From the NCBI RefSeq assembly GCF_012489685.1, contig NC_080042.1, positions 20,784,150 through 20,848,149 of the forward strand: 64,000 nucleotides of DNA, in the 5' to 3' direction. Source of the stretch: Lotus japonicus (taxonomy: Eukaryota; Streptophyta; Magnoliopsida; Fabales; Fabaceae). The position numbers were made by a program, and so were the translations under genes. The notes under the pieces are model-generated. The model was not told the DNA's origin. It made no database searches and saw only the letters and a program-made list of their open reading frames with translations. Within the stretch, counting starts at the first letter, position 1. Each line of letters begins with the position of its first letter. Positions 31,743-43,005 of the stretch are shown here, one piece after another.

Positions 31743-32981
31743 TCAACTATAATAGTACCTCAGACTCGCCGCATTCCAAGACCGTGGCACCCGCCTCCCA
31801 TCTAAGCTTTCTAGGTGATAGGCCCCCTTCCCCAATACCTTCAAAATATTGTAAGGGCCCTCCCAAATCGAGTTTAGCTTGTTTCCCGTGTTCCCGGTTC
31901 GCTTCTTAAGCACCAAGTCCCCCTCCTGCATCGCTTTTGGGCGAACCTTCGTGTCATATTTCGCTGCAGCTCGCTGCTTCATTGCAGCCTCTCTGATACA
32001 AGCCTCGTCCCGCGTTTCAGACAACAAGTCTAGTTCTACCGCCATGTTGGAAGGGTTCTCGCCTTCAAACTGCGGTGCCGTCCTCCAAGAGTCGTTGTCT
32101 ATCTCCACGGGCAGCATGGCGTCCGCGCCGTAGGTCATCCTGAAAGGGGTCTCCCCTGTCGTCGAATGTTTGGTTGTGTTATAGGACCAGATCACCACCG
32201 GAAGTTCGTCCAACCAAGCTCCTTTTGCTTCAAAAAGTCGACGCTTTAAACCCCGCAAAATCACCTTATTAGCTGATTCCGCCTGCCCATTTGTCTGGGG
32301 ATGCTCCACTGAAGATAATCTTCTCTGGATAACCATCTCTTCACAGAATTCCCTCGCCTGATTACTTGCTAACTGCGTTCCATTATCTGAGACAATCACC
32401 CTCGGGACCCCAAACCGGCATACGATTTTCTTCCAGTAAAAGTTTACGATCTTGCCTGCAGTAATGCTTTCTAGGGGCTCGACTTCCACCCACTTGGTGA
32501 AGTAGTCCACCGCCACGAGGATGAACTTCATCTGTGTCCTGGCGGTTGGGAAAGGTCCGATGAGGTCAACTCCCCACATGGCGAAAGGCCATGGCGAGCT
32601 GATCGTGGCTAGCAGCTCCGGCGGGGCCTTGGGTAAGTCTGCGAACATTTGACACTTTTCGCATTTCTTTACAAATTCCGCACAATCTTTCCTTATCGTG
32701 GGCCAGTAAAATCCTGCCCTAAGAACCTTGCTCGCCAGGGATCTTCCTCCTATGTGAGTGGCGCAAACCCCTCCGTGAACCTCCGCCATAACGCTCTCGT
32801 ACTTACCGGGTAGGAGACACCTTAAGAGGGGCGAGCTGAATCCCCTTCGGAAAAGCGTTCCATCAAGCAATGTATAATGCCCTGCTTCTCGCTTTTGCTC
32901 TTTTGTGTACCTCATTACCCCACTTGGCTCTCCCGCCAGGATATCCACGATGGGGGTCCATCCAAGTGTTTTGGCGGTCAA
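31743..32981 (-). pseudogene. Integrase of Tat-type element 1 (412-codon frame)
   Basis: Zinc finger HHCC: H...GVCATHIGGRS and CEKCQ, around residues 70-112. Catalytic core: Asp in MWGVDLIGPF, Asp in VIVSDNGTQL, Glu in NGQAESANKVI, so all three acidic residues are present. The C-terminal part contains GDLVLKKR and WEGPYNILKVLGKGAYHL and ends WNAASLRYYYS, typical for the lineage. There is no chromodomain. This is the longest intact piece of the element, but it is separated from RNase H by a frameshift near 32960. Confidence 0.85.
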
Positions 32982-33600
32982 CAGAGGCCACCAGTTCTCC
33001 TTCTATGCTTGGATTGGCGAGTGTCTCCTGAATCACACTCCGATTATTTCCGGGCTTCCGAGTATTCGCCAGTTTCGCCAGGGCGTCCGCCCTTTGATTC
33101 TGTGTTCTCGGCACGAACTTGACCACTACCTCCTTCAATCGACTCATCAGGAGCCTAACGCGCTCTAAAAACTTTATCAAGGCCGGCTCTTTCACCTGGA
33201 ATAATTCATTCACTTGGTTTGCCACCAACAGCGAATCTGTCCTTACCAGCAAACTATCGATCTGAACCTCGATGGTCAACTTCAAACCTGCAATTAAAGC
33301 TTCATATTCTGCCTGATTATTACTAGCTTTAAACTAATACCTTAGAGACTGCTCTAGTACTAACTCCCCAGGCCCCTACAGCGTGACCCCTGCTCCACTC
33401 CCGCTCTCATTTGATGACCCATCAACGAAAAACGTCCACTGCGTGTTCACCCTTTCACCGACTTCTGGCGTTAATTCTACCACAAAATCAGCTAAAGCAT
33501 GTGCCCCAACCTTTCCCCTCTTGTCGTATTGCAAACCATACTCTGATAGTTCCACCGACCACACGATGAGCCTTCTTGATAAGTCCGGTTTTTGCAGCAC
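32863..33600 (-). pseudogene. Second RNase H domain of Tat-type element 1
   Basis: A single frame with two TAG stops: WTFFVDGSSNESGSGAGVTL, then (after a stop at 33376-33378) a segment with NNQAEYEALIAGL, then VPRTQNQRADALAKLA. These are the Asp, Glu and Asp blocks of the additional plant-type RNase H that Tat-lineage elements acquired. Confidence 0.75.
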
Positions 33601-34697
33601 CTACGCAAAGTTAGATCAGTTCTTACCTTTACCTGAAAGCTTTGGAAGTAAGGCCTTAGGCGCCTGGCGGCAACGAGTACGGCGAGCGTCACTTTCTCTA
33701 TTTTTTGGTATCTGACTTCTGCCCCCTGAAGCGTATGGCTTACAAAGTAAACTATTTTCTGTTCATCATTTATTTCTTGAAGAATTACTGAGCTGATTGC
33801 GTGGTCGCTGACGGAGAAATACAAGTGTAAAGGGAAACCTTGGATGGGCTTCAATAGAACGGGCGGTGCAGACAACATCTCTTTAAGGCGATTGAAGGCT
33901 TCCTCGCATTCTAGACTCCACTCAAAAGCTGTGTTTTTCTTGAGGCATTTAAAGAACGGGGCTGACTTGTCGCCCGAGTGAGGGAGAAACCTGGAAAGGG
34001 CCGCGATCCGCCCCGTCAGGCGCTGCACCTCTTTCACACTGCATGGGCTCTTCATTTCCTGAATTTCTTTGCACTTATCAAGATTGATTTCAATTCCCCT
34101 TGATGTTATCATAAAGCCTAAGAACTTCCCACCTTGTATCCCAAATGAACATTTTTCCAGATTGAGTCTCATATTATGCTTTCGGAGTCTGTAAAAAGCT
34201 TCAGACAAGTCTTCATGATGATTGGTTCCTAAAACCGACTTTACGATCATGTCATCGACGTAAACCTCCATGTTCCTTCCCACTTGATCTTCAAAAACCC
34301 TATCCATTAGCCGTTGGTATGTCGCCCCGGCATTCTTTAACCCAAAGGGCATCGTTTGATAACAATAATTCACTCTGGAAGTCATGAAGGTTGTCTTGTC
34401 CTCGTCCGATGGGTGCATCTTGATTTGGTGATACCCTGAATAGGCATCCATCGGACTTAACAGCTCATTCTCGGACGCCCCATCCACCAGCTTGTCGATG
34501 CTCGGCAGTGGGTAAGAATCTTTAGGACACGCTTTGTTCAGATCCGTGTAGTCCACACACATGCGCCATTTTCCATTCGCCTTTTTCACCATCACCACAT
34601 TCATCAGCCATGTCGGGTATTTGATTTCTCGAATAAAATCTGCCGCCAGCAATTTGTTAACCTCTTGTTGAATCGCTTTTTCCTTTTCATCGCTCAT
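33492..34697 (-). pseudogene. Reverse transcriptase and first RNase H of Tat-type element 1
   Basis: RT motifs in order: WLMNVVMVKKANGKWRMCVD, LSPMDAYSGYHQI, MPFGLKNAGATYQRLMD, and the catalytic NMEVYVDDMIVKS (YVDD). The connection and RNase H region follows (ISSVILQEINDEQKIVYFVS) until a frameshift near 33605, after which the frame shifts into garbage and ends. Upstream of the Met at 34697 the frame runs only to a TAA, and the expected preceding block continues in another frame. Confidence 0.85.
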
Positions 34698-34856
34698 TCG
34701 CCGGTGCGTCTGGGTTATTGGTTTGACGCGCGGGATTTAATGCCAGTCTGTGGCAAATGAAGTTTGGGTCTATTCCAGGCATGTCTTTGTGACTCAAAGA
34801 AAAAAGATCTAGATTTTCACCTAACAGTTTTGACAACCTTTGTTCTTGATTCTCAG

Positions 34857-35642
34857 TCAACCTGGTTCCAATTTTGAGGATTCCACCGCCCCTAGGATTA
34901 GGTATCTCACTTTCAATGTTTTGGCGTTTTCAAATTCACCAAATGTAGTATCAAGGTCGAGAACGCCCATGACCCATACTTGCTCGCTTGCGAACCCCAC
35001 AAGAGTTCCCGCGTAGGGAATGAGGTCTTCTTCTTTCAAACCAAAACGTTCAAACGCATCACCGTAAATGATGTCTGTCGAACTTCCTTGATCCAGCAGC
35101 ACTCGCTGAACATTGAGTTGGTTGACCCGTAGTGGGATCACAATCGGATCATCCAGATGTGGCTTTATTCTGCGGAAGTACGCGAGCGAAAATCTAATGT
35201 CCGGGTGCGAAAAACCAAAAGGAGTCTCCGTGACCACGTTCACCACCCTTGCGTATCGCTTCCTTGCTGCACTAGTGACTCCACCTCCACCGAATCCTCC
35301 TACAATCGTGCTCACCTCCTTAGTCGTTAAGGCTCGATCCCTCTGAGGTCTGGTTGGTTCCCCTCCCACTATTAACCGCTCCACCGCGCGTAGAAAATTG
35401 CGACATTCCTCTGTATCGTGGCCTGTTGCTCGGTGGTAAGCGCACCATTCTTCCCCATGCAACTGCTCCAGGCGGTTATTAACGTTGTGGATTAACCATT
35501 TCCAATCTCTGTGAGTACCCGGTGTCTCGAATGTCAACAATTCACCTCCCGATTCATCGTGTCGCCTTTCGTATGCACGACGCAATGACAAACCGCACGC
35601 TTGTCTCAGCCTTTCCTTCCTTTGTCGACGACGGGCTTCCAT
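34857..35642 (-). pseudogene. gag zinc knuckle and protease of Tat-type element 1, truncated
   Basis: Contains the knuckle WCAYHRATGHDTEECRNF (a Cys/His knuckle with one Cys replaced) and the protease active site VQRVLLDQGSSTDIIYGDAF. It then stops soon after VRYLILGAVESS, where the ILG block seems fused to an earlier strand by a small deletion. Only about 145 bp separate the first Met from the 5'LTR, so the large N-terminal gag domain is missing. Confidence 0.7.
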
Positions 35643-35786
35643 TAGGCTTCACCAGCGAACCAAGAATTGCACCAAAACTCCAGAAAGCCGAAGAGAATTG
35701 CACGGAAAATCGAACTTCTCTCAACCAAATCACAATCCACGTAGTCCGGGAATCGAAGTCTACCAATCCCCACAGACGGCGGAAAA

Positions 35787-36106
35787 TGTTCTATCCAAGA
35801 ACATAGAGATGAGGTACGGTACCCATAGTGAAAGGATCGTGATGTGAGAATCTAGAGAGAGTAAGAGCGTAACCGCTTAGAGAGAGAAAATAATTGAATC
35901 TCAAACTTGTATTTCTCAAATGAGCTAAGAGTCCCTTGCAATTGGTAACCGCTCCCTATTTATAGATTCGAGGATTGGGCTTGGCGCCCTTAACTCCTTC
36001 TAATGGGCCAGTTGGGCCTTCAGGGAGAAGGCCCAACTTTCTAGCTTCGCGCGTCGCCCTAGGCTAGCGCGCCTGGGCGAGGGACCCTAGGGTCTCGCCC
36101 AGTCCA
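35787..36106 (-). repeat. 5' LTR of Tat-type element 1
   Basis: Pairs with 27814-28133. The internal sequence beside it (TTTTCCGCCGTCTGTGGGGA on minus) is the expected PBS position; the tRNA was not identified. A minus-strand CTATAAATAGG box is at 35955-35965. Confidence 0.9.
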
Positions 36107-36936
36107 GTGGCACTATGCTGATATGGTAGAGGATAGTTTAAACTCTAGAAGTGGTTTTAATGATATTCTTGTTGCTTTGGCTGGCTGGAATATTTGTTTT
36201 TTGCCAGGACTTATGTTGTTGCTGTTACAGGTTCAGTCAGGTGTTGTTACAGGTTTAGTTTAGCTGCTGATTTGTTATTCATCTTGTCTTGTTTATCTAT
36301 GGTGGCTACTTGGATGTGCTGGGCTTCATGGAGTGTGGTTTACTAATGGTGAAGGCTCCTTTTTGCCGCTGATCCGGCTGTTTTTTTAATGTTAACGTTG
36401 TTGCTATTTTTAGACATTTTATTATTTTCATTTCTCTAGCTTTGTAGTTGCTTATTTTTGTCTGTTGTTATTCCTTTTCTTCCCTTTGGCAGTGTTTGCC
36501 TTGTTTCTTTAGCTTCTAGAGTTGTTGCCTTTGCTTTTCTTTAACAGGCTTTTATCTAGCTTGTGTTTGTACAAAATCTCTTTTATATTTATTATCTTAA
36601 GCTTAGCCTTTATGTGTTGGTATGTTGATGGAAGTAATATCCTAATATTTAGTTCATTTGCAACTGATTGGAAATTAAAGCCTGAATCCACTTTAGGGTT
36701 GAATGCGAAGATTTAGGTTTAGGTTAGCTTACCTGTTTACTTCTGATACTTTGTAGAAGCTTGGCACCTGTTGTGGAAAGGTACTTAGCTTGAGCTGAAA
36801 AAACTAGCAGCTGAGTTGTTTTGGAAAGGTACTATCTAATATTCACAGCTCACATTGCTAACCAGTTTCTTTAAAAGTTGTATTCATTTTGATTTTGAGT
36901 TTCTTTAATTAACTAGTTTCTTGTATTCATTTTTAG
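36107..36936. other. CACTA interior, T/G-rich, no confirmed gene
   Basis: Probably intron-like or untranslated sequence of the CACTA element. It ends in a splice acceptor (TTTTTAG at 36936) before the transposase-type exon. Confidence 0.3.
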
Positions 36937-37085
36937 ATCGTCATCATCCATATCGTAAAAAGAAGAAAGCTTTCAACGGAAAATCAGAGTATGGTGTTGC
37001 TCCAAAACCCTTGACTAGAGAAGAAGTTTATCAACGACAACAACATGTGAAGGTTATCTTTGTAAAGAAACAAAAGAGGCCATGA
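36937..37085 (+). pseudogene. Remnant C-terminal exon of an En/Spm-type transposase gene
   Basis: After the acceptor TTTTTAG, 49 codons read HHPYRKKKKAFNGKSEYGVA and PKPLTREEVYQ and end with a TGA at 37083-37085. The KxAFNGKxExxxAPKPLT pattern is what I recall from the C-terminal part of TnpD/Transposase_21-type genes in plant CACTA elements. The rest of the gene is absent. Confidence 0.5.
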
Positions 37086-37339
37086 ACACTCTACTGATAT
37101 GTTGACTATTTTTTGCACTTGTCTTTACCGGTTAGTTTCTGTACTAGTTAGACTTATTCTAGTTCTTCTAGTCTATTATGTTTTTTTTTATGTTTTGCTA
37201 TGTATTTTCGTTTGATGTTTAACTCACTTGAGAGAGTGTGTTCTCAAGATCTCTTTTATTCTAATAAATTTTGATTTTAAAAAAACATATTCAGGTCAAA
37301 TTAGTGTAAAAAAAAGCGCCAAAAAAAAGCAAATGGAAA

Positions 37340-37665
37340 AAAAAAATTTACATCGATTTTGTGTAAGTACACATTTCACATCAGATGTCTGGTATAACCG
37401 ACATTTCACATCGGACGTCTGGTATAACCGATGTGAAATGTAAAATGTGTATATTTCACATCGGTTTATATTCACAACCGATGTGAAATGTGTACATTTC
37501 ACATCGGTTATACTAGATAACCGATGTAAAAATGTACTTACCACATCGGTTGTGTAACCGATGTGAAAAGGTGATGACATACCACATCACCTTTACTTAC
37601 ATCAGACGTAAACCGATGTGAAAAGTCCAAAATAACCGATGTGAAAAATGCTTTTTCTAGTAGTG
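37340..37665. repeat. Right subterminal repeats of the CACTA element
   Basis: At least ten copies of CCGATGTGAAA or TTTCACATCGG-type motifs in alternating orientation, often back to back as small palindromes (for example ACCGATGTGAAATGT beside ACATTTCACATCGGT). Confidence 0.85.
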
Positions 37666-38080
37666 TATGCATAAAGTGTAAGAGTTCATTAATTGATGTT
37701 ATAATTTGACTGATTGAAGCACCCTTATTTTAATATGAGTTATATAAAAGAGAGAGAATGAAAATCATTGGTCAACTAATTGGTGAGAAATATGATTGGT
37801 GGAAATAAGAGGTTGTATTTGGGAGATACAATATTAAATGAACGCATGAATGGAAAAGAATGAGAAAAAGTGCTTTAGATATTTAAAACAACAATAGTTT
37901 TGGAACAAAACAAAAAAGTTAAAACTACAATAGTTTTGGAACGGATGGAGTATTATAGATTGATTAAGTGATGACTTATTGTAAATTTAATGATGGCTAG
38001 ATACAATAAATCATATTGGTGAGGTTTTTATTGGATTTGGATAAGTTTCTCATTAACACCTCTGCGAATGAAACATTAAC

Positions 38081-38380
38081 AATAATGATACATAAACACA
38101 TCTACACTCCATAAATATAAATACAACAACATAAACACCCCTACAATAAAGTGCAACTTTTTCTTCAGATGCAGGGGCGGTCATTTAGCGGCAGTTTGAA
38201 ACTGCGAATAATTATTTCCTACCAAAATTTCTTCAAAAATTGTATTTTTATGTGGATTTACTTACAACCTTTTCCTTCAAATATTTTTGAAGCAAAATCC
38301 GCAGGAAAATGTGAAGGGAAATCTGCAGGAAAAAATGTTTTTTTATGTACCTATTGTAGGGGTGTTTATGTATCATTATT
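38081..38380. mobile_element. MITE of about 300 bp
   Basis: TIR AATAATGATACATAAACAC at 38081 matches inverted GTGTTTATGTATCATTATT at 38362-38380. An inner repetition (CATAAACACCCCTACAATA) occurs near 38130. The superfamily is not certain. Confidence 0.7.
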
Positions 38381-38454
38381 GGAATCAAATGGCATCGCAT
38401 CGATTGGAGACAGTTTTGCTTCACTTTGAGTGTTATTAACGACACTGCAACCCT

Positions 38455-39113
38455 TCAGCTTCTCCGGGCAGCACATTATCCAACAAAAGATGTCACACGT
38501 GTTCGCTTTGTATCTCCACCCGCAATTAATGTAAGACCTATAATTATTCTTGAAAATAAACGTATTTAATTTTCCTCTTTTAAACTATTTATTTTTATTA
38601 GCATAATTATGTGTATAAGAAGTGAATGAATTAAACAAAAGAGAAAATAATATTCATGACACATGAAAATTGATCTATAATTCGAGTGATAAATTCTTGA
38701 CATCGACGAAGAATTTCAGTTACACTTTGAAACGGTCGAAAATGACACGCTGCCGTGGAAACCCTAATTATTCCCGGATATTATTCTGGCGAAAATTGAC
38801 ATTTTTCCTTATGTTTATGGTGATGTGTGTTTAATTCTGAGAATTTTGAGACTATGATATTGATGTGCTTTAGTGTTAGAGCCCGGGAAAGTTTTGACAC
38901 GCCGCCTAGGTTTCGTAGAGACCATGACGTGAAAAAAGGGCGAACTGAGATAATTGTACAAACTTGGAAAAGGATGCAAGGTCATAGAATGAAGTAAGGA
39001 ATCTGATGCCAAAATAAAAATATTTTCAGCGAAGAGTTTTTTCGGATCGTTAATGAGCTGAATCTCGAGAATAATGTTTCGAGATGTTTTCGACCAAAGA
39101 CTCGAGGTGAGTG
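38455..39113 (+). pseudogene. Exon-like segments of an unrecognised gene
   Basis: Two segments look like exons: 39032-39110 lies between an acceptor (ATATTTTCAG) and a donor (GAG|GTGAGT) and reads EEFFRIVNELNLENNVSR; 38905-38995 reads FRRDHDVKKGRTEIIVQTWK before a donor AA|GTAAGG. A weaker one lies at 38440-38535. They may belong to a captured or decayed gene; the family is not recognised (B3-type is possible but unproven). Confidence 0.25.
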
Positions 39114-39177
39114 AGCCAGTGATTAGTGATGAGATGGATAGCCATATATTCTTAGTCATAATAGATAATATCAACAT

Positions 39178-39948
39178 AAATACATATGACCTATTTGATC
39201 AAATATTTTATTATTATATGATTGGTTTAAAAAATATCACACATTGTTTCTACTACTGCTATGCCACGGTGCTTTCTTCTCGGGTTGTTTTGGTGTTAGG
39301 TGGGTTGTGAGTTTTGGGGCCTTTGCTCATAGATGTCTGATGGAGGTGGTTTTGGGATGCGCAGGTTGTGATTGGGCTTGTGTTGGTGGAAGCTGGTGGG
39401 GTGTGGTACGACAGGTTGACTTTTGTGTGGCTTTTGGTCGTCGATCCGGTTTGTGTGTAGATCTTTCTCTGTGGTTACGGTGCCTTTCGGCTTCAACGTC
39501 ATGCTTTACTTCTCGCTTTTGGATGGCTGATCGTCTTTTGTGTCGTTGCTACGGATCTAGAGGCTGTTTTTGGAGCCTGTGCATGCATTGCATTTCTTTC
39601 TTTTGTTTTTGTTTCTTATCTTGGTTTATATGTCTTAGCTCTATAGCGTGCTATTTGGTTTGATGTGTTGAGGTTTTTGGTCCACTCTTTTGGATTGGTT
39701 CTACTGCAAGTGTTGAGCGACTTGTTTTTCTTTGATTGTATATATTGCGGTTTTTTCGACTATTTTGGAGATCTTTTCTAGAGGAGTAGTCGCATGGGGT
39801 TTTACTTTTTTTAGCACGCTCTTGTGCGTGAGGGTTCTTTGGGAGGTTTTGGCTATATGAGCTTATCTTTTTGGGTATTGTACCCATGTTGAGAGAGTTA
39901 TTTCTCAACATTTCTTATCTATATATACTTTTAACTTTCAAAAAAACT
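39178..39948 (+). mobile_element. LINE-like 3' end with target duplication
   Basis: A T/G-rich, gene-less stretch ends in TTTAACTTTCAAAAAAA at about 39946, like plant LINE 3' ends. AAATACATATGACCTATTTG (39178-) recurs as AAATACATGACCTATTTGATC at 40901-40921, the likely target duplication. The TIR element at 39951-40897 was inserted between tail and duplication. No coding domain is retained. Confidence 0.4.
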
Positions 39949-39950
39949 AA

Positions 39951-40897
39951 GTGTGTGTTTGGTTGCGCGTCACACACCTCCAAAATCACGTCTGGTTGAG
40001 CAAACATGGATCTTCAACAAAAATTGATGTTTGGGTGCTCTATTTTGGAATCGATTTCAGCAATCAGACGCGGATCTCATTGATGCTGCTCTGGGTTGCT
40101 TCTCAGTTACAGAGACGCGATTCTCTCCAGATCTAGGTTTCATCTAATTTTTTATTCCGTTTATACCCCTTTCTTCTTGCACCTTGGACTCTGCTTCTCA
40201 TCCAGGCATGTGGGGATATGATTTTAGAAGAGAAGGGACTTGGAGAAAAGAAAAGCTACATGACTTCGTTCTTCACTATTTCTCATCTCACTTCTGTTTC
40301 TTTTCCTTTCTATCCTGTCTATTTTCTCTGGCGGTTGCATATCACTTCTTCTTGACTTGTGTGTGCTTCACTAACTAGGGTTATTGTTTTTTTTTTCTTG
40401 GGACAAACTTAGGGTTAGTGTTAAATTAGATAGTGGTATTGGGCTGAGTGGCCCAAATGCCCAACCGTACAAGGAATTTTTTTTCTCATATTCTCATTAA
40501 ATATAATTCAAATTAATTTATTAATACAAAATTTTAAACACTACGGTGTTTAAATGAAATGAAATTTTAAACACTAAATATTCATTAATTTAGTGAAATG
40601 AAATTAACAATTTTCCTAATATTATATTATATATTATTATTGTTAATTTAGTGAAAGTAAATTAATAAATTAATTCATATGTTCATTATAATATTCACAC
40701 CCATTTTGGTCATTATACAATCAAAATCAATTATAATCAAAGTTATCCAAACGAAATTCTCTTAGAAGAATCACATTTCTGATAATGTATCCAAACATAA
40801 ATCACGTCACTCAAACTCACGTTTACCAGATCCAATTGTAGCCAAATTCAATTCTAGTCAAATCCAATTCTGTTAACGCTGATCCAAACGTACACAC
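39951..40897. mobile_element. Non-autonomous TIR element
   Basis: Ends GTGTGTGTTTGG (left) and CCAAACGTACACAC (right) are inverted; ACTAA flanks both sides (39946-39950 and 40898-40902). The interior holds short ORFs without domains. The right half repeats motifs such as 'CAAATCCAATTCTG' and 'CCAAATTCAATTCTAG'. Confidence 0.55.
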
Positions 40898-40902
40898 ACT
40901 AA

Positions 40903-41949
40903 ATACATGACCTATTTGATCATGTATTGCGCGTTGAATTTAAAATTTTTTCAAATGAACAATGCTATCTGATACGATTAAAACAATGCACACTAAAGCA
41001 TGATCGTGTTGAGGAAAAGCCATAATTAATAAAATACCCGTTATTTTTACTTCCTCAAAATTAAAAAATTAATTTGTGTTTCCTCATTACCATTTTATTT
41101 TTGACTTATATATCAATAGTATTATACAAGTTTTCATTTCACTCATTGTTTCTTCTATAAAAACTAAGAAAATTTTAATTGTTTTTACTTGAAGTGAATT
41201 ATCAAAGGAGATATTTGATTCCTAACTGTTGTAAAATTTTTCATTATTTCATTTATTGCGTTCCAGGTTTCTATTGTTGTTCATCATTTTTATTCATTTT
41301 ATAGTATTATTTTATTTATATTTCTTTATTAATTTTTTATTCTTAATCTTTGGACGAGAAAATGTTAAATAGAACGTCTGAATCTTTTTTGAAAAAATTG
41401 AAGAAAAGAAAACTGGAAGGATAGCTTGTTTTCACTTAAGAGTTAAGACAAAATATCCTCAACTTTATGAAAAATGTCAAAATATCACATATTAAAGTAT
41501 CATTTTTTGGCTCCTCGTCTAGTCTCATTCTTTGGCTCCACGTCTCTCCGTTGTTGCTGTACAAATTTTAATTTATCTCTATTTTTACTCTTACTTTATG
41601 TTTAAAGATAAATTTTCGTATGCTTTTTTATATGATAAAATTGTATGGTCTTTTATTTTATAAATTTTATATAAAAATAAGATATAAACTAATTTCCAAT
41701 ATAATTTATTCAAAGGGTAAAGTAGCCACTATTCATCATGCTTCTTTTCTTTCTTTCCATTTTTTCTTCCACTCTTTTACTAAACTAAGCAATCTAAAAA
41801 TTCCTCTCACTTTTCTTCTTCTTTCTTTCCTTTCTCTTTCATTCCTTCTTCTTTTCTTTCTTCTCACTTTCTTCTCTAACTAAACATATATAGTCTAGAA
41901 GATTAAAATAAAAATTCTTGTATTGCTACTTAGGGCTTGTTGCCTTTTA
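40903..41949. other. AT-rich spacer
   Basis: Apart from the duplicated bases at its left edge I see no gene; the ORF at 41620-41883 is pyrimidine-rich low complexity. Confidence 0.4.
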
Positions 41950-42278
41950 CTCCCTCCATTCCTAAATATAAGATGTATTCCAAAAAATTACGCTTATTAA
42001 AAATACACTTAATGTAACTAATTAGTGTATTGGTTTTTTAAAAATGCATACATCTTCCCTATTTACCCTTTGTCATTTTTTCTCACTAATAATGATTGCA
42101 TTTATACCAAAAATCATAGTTAGTTGGATTAGTAGTAAATAATGGTAGGTGGTAACTTTGGAATTGAAAACATACAATTAATGTGAGGGGTAAATATGAA
42201 AGAGTACAAAGCAAGAGGTCTTATATTTAGTAACATGAAAATTTTGAAACTAGGTCTTATAATTAGGAACAGAGAGAG
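41950..42278. mobile_element. Stowaway MITE
   Basis: CTCCCTCCATTCCTAAATAT at the left and the inverted CTTATAATTAGGAACAGAGAGAG at the right, flanked by TA on both sides (41948-41949 and 42279-42280). This is a standard Tc1/mariner-type Stowaway structure. Confidence 0.9.
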
Positions 42279-43005
42279 TATTATTTAAATTTATATTTGG
42301 TTTTTCCAAAATTAAAATTAAAATTAAAATTAAAAAATTTATATGATATATAAAGTCTCTTTACAATTTGGTAAATTATGTGGTACCCTAATTTTTTTTG
42401 GGTGTGGTACCTGAATTAGGTAATTTAATAAATTATTATCATCTATAACTAACTAAAGCTAGAGGGATTTGGCCACTGTGCATAAGAGAAAACCCGCCAG
42501 AGCCGGGTCACGGGTCGGGTTTGGGTCAGTTTTTCGGGTGCCTACATGGAAGATCCAAAACAGGTAGCTACCAGGTAAACAGTACAGTACGGCATATCTT
42601 CTCTACAGAGTGCAATCTTCTGTAATCTTCACCTCTTCCCCATTTGCCCCCCTCTTCTTTCTCTCTCAAATGCTTATCATGGCAGCTATAAAAACCCAAA
42701 CTGTGATCAGCCATTCGCACCAGCTATAAAAACATCAATCGATTTCTATCTTCCCCTCCTCAATTATTTTGAGGATATGAAGTTGGTTGACTATAAATAG
42801 TGATATGTGTTTTAGTTCCTTCAATATTCCAACCAATATCAGAGATTGAGAAAGATGAGTTTGTGCGAGTTGAAGGGGAAGCAGATTAGGAACATCAGAG
42901 CTCAATCAAGACAAAGAGGGAACAAAGGAGAAGAACCCCACACCATCTTCGTCGCTGAAAAGTGGCCTACATACATACACACCGTCTTCCCCAATCATTT
43001 TTTCC
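42279..43005 (+). other. Promoter-like region and possible 5' gene fragment
   Basis: Contains CTATAAAAAC boxes at about 42686 and 42724, a pyrimidine-rich leader and an ATG at 42855 (MSLCELKGKQIRNIRAQSRQ). The frame then runs antisense into the F-box remnant, so it may be a truncated gene start joined to it. The family is not recognised. Confidence 0.3.

Larger units (their letters stand above)
27814..36106 (-). mobile_element. Tat-lineage Ty3/gypsy retrotransposon with antisense gene
   Basis: Two 320-bp LTRs (TGTTCTATCC...CAGTCCA as read on plus) bound the element. The flanks GTGGT and GTGGC are a target duplication with one mismatch. On minus: 5'LTR, gag zinc knuckle with protease, RT, two RNase H domains, integrase; then the antisense two-exon gene on plus before the 3'LTR. 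A dual RNase H and an antisense ORF between pol and the 3'LTR are known traits of the Tat lineage. gag is truncated and pol is broken by frameshifts and stops. No clear polypurine tract is visible next to the 3'LTR. Confidence 0.85.
26382..37665. mobile_element. CACTA (En/Spm) transposon, defective, with a nested retrotransposon
   Basis: The left TIR is CACTACTAGAAAAAAGGCTT and the right TIR, inverted, is CACTACTAGAAAAAGCATTT; both are flanked by TAT (26379-26381 and 37666-37668), the 3-bp target duplication of this superfamily. Subterminal regions are full of CCGATGTGAAA / TTTCACATCGG motifs. Without the nested Tat element its own sequence is about 3 kb, and only a short transposase-type C-terminal exon (36937-37085) remains, so it is non-autonomous. 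Confidence 0.85.
26345..37950. mobile_element. Stowaway-like MITE split by a CACTA insertion
   Basis: The left end CTTTATTCGTTCCAAAATTA (26345) and, read inverted, the right end CTCCATCCGTTCCAAAACTA (37950) form a TIR pair; TA follows the right end. The two halves (26345-26381 and about 37669-37950) are separated by the CACTA element, so the MITE is the oldest layer of the nest. Confidence 0.6.

Noticed and set aside
40374..40420. Fifth short tail insertion (T-run between CTAGGGTTATTG and CTTAGGGTTAGTG)
   Set aside because: The flanking repeats are short and differ at several bases; too weak to count with the other four.
41620..41883. 87-codon ORF rich in Phe, Leu and Ser
   Set aside because: Pyrimidine-rich low-complexity sequence without a domain or promoter.
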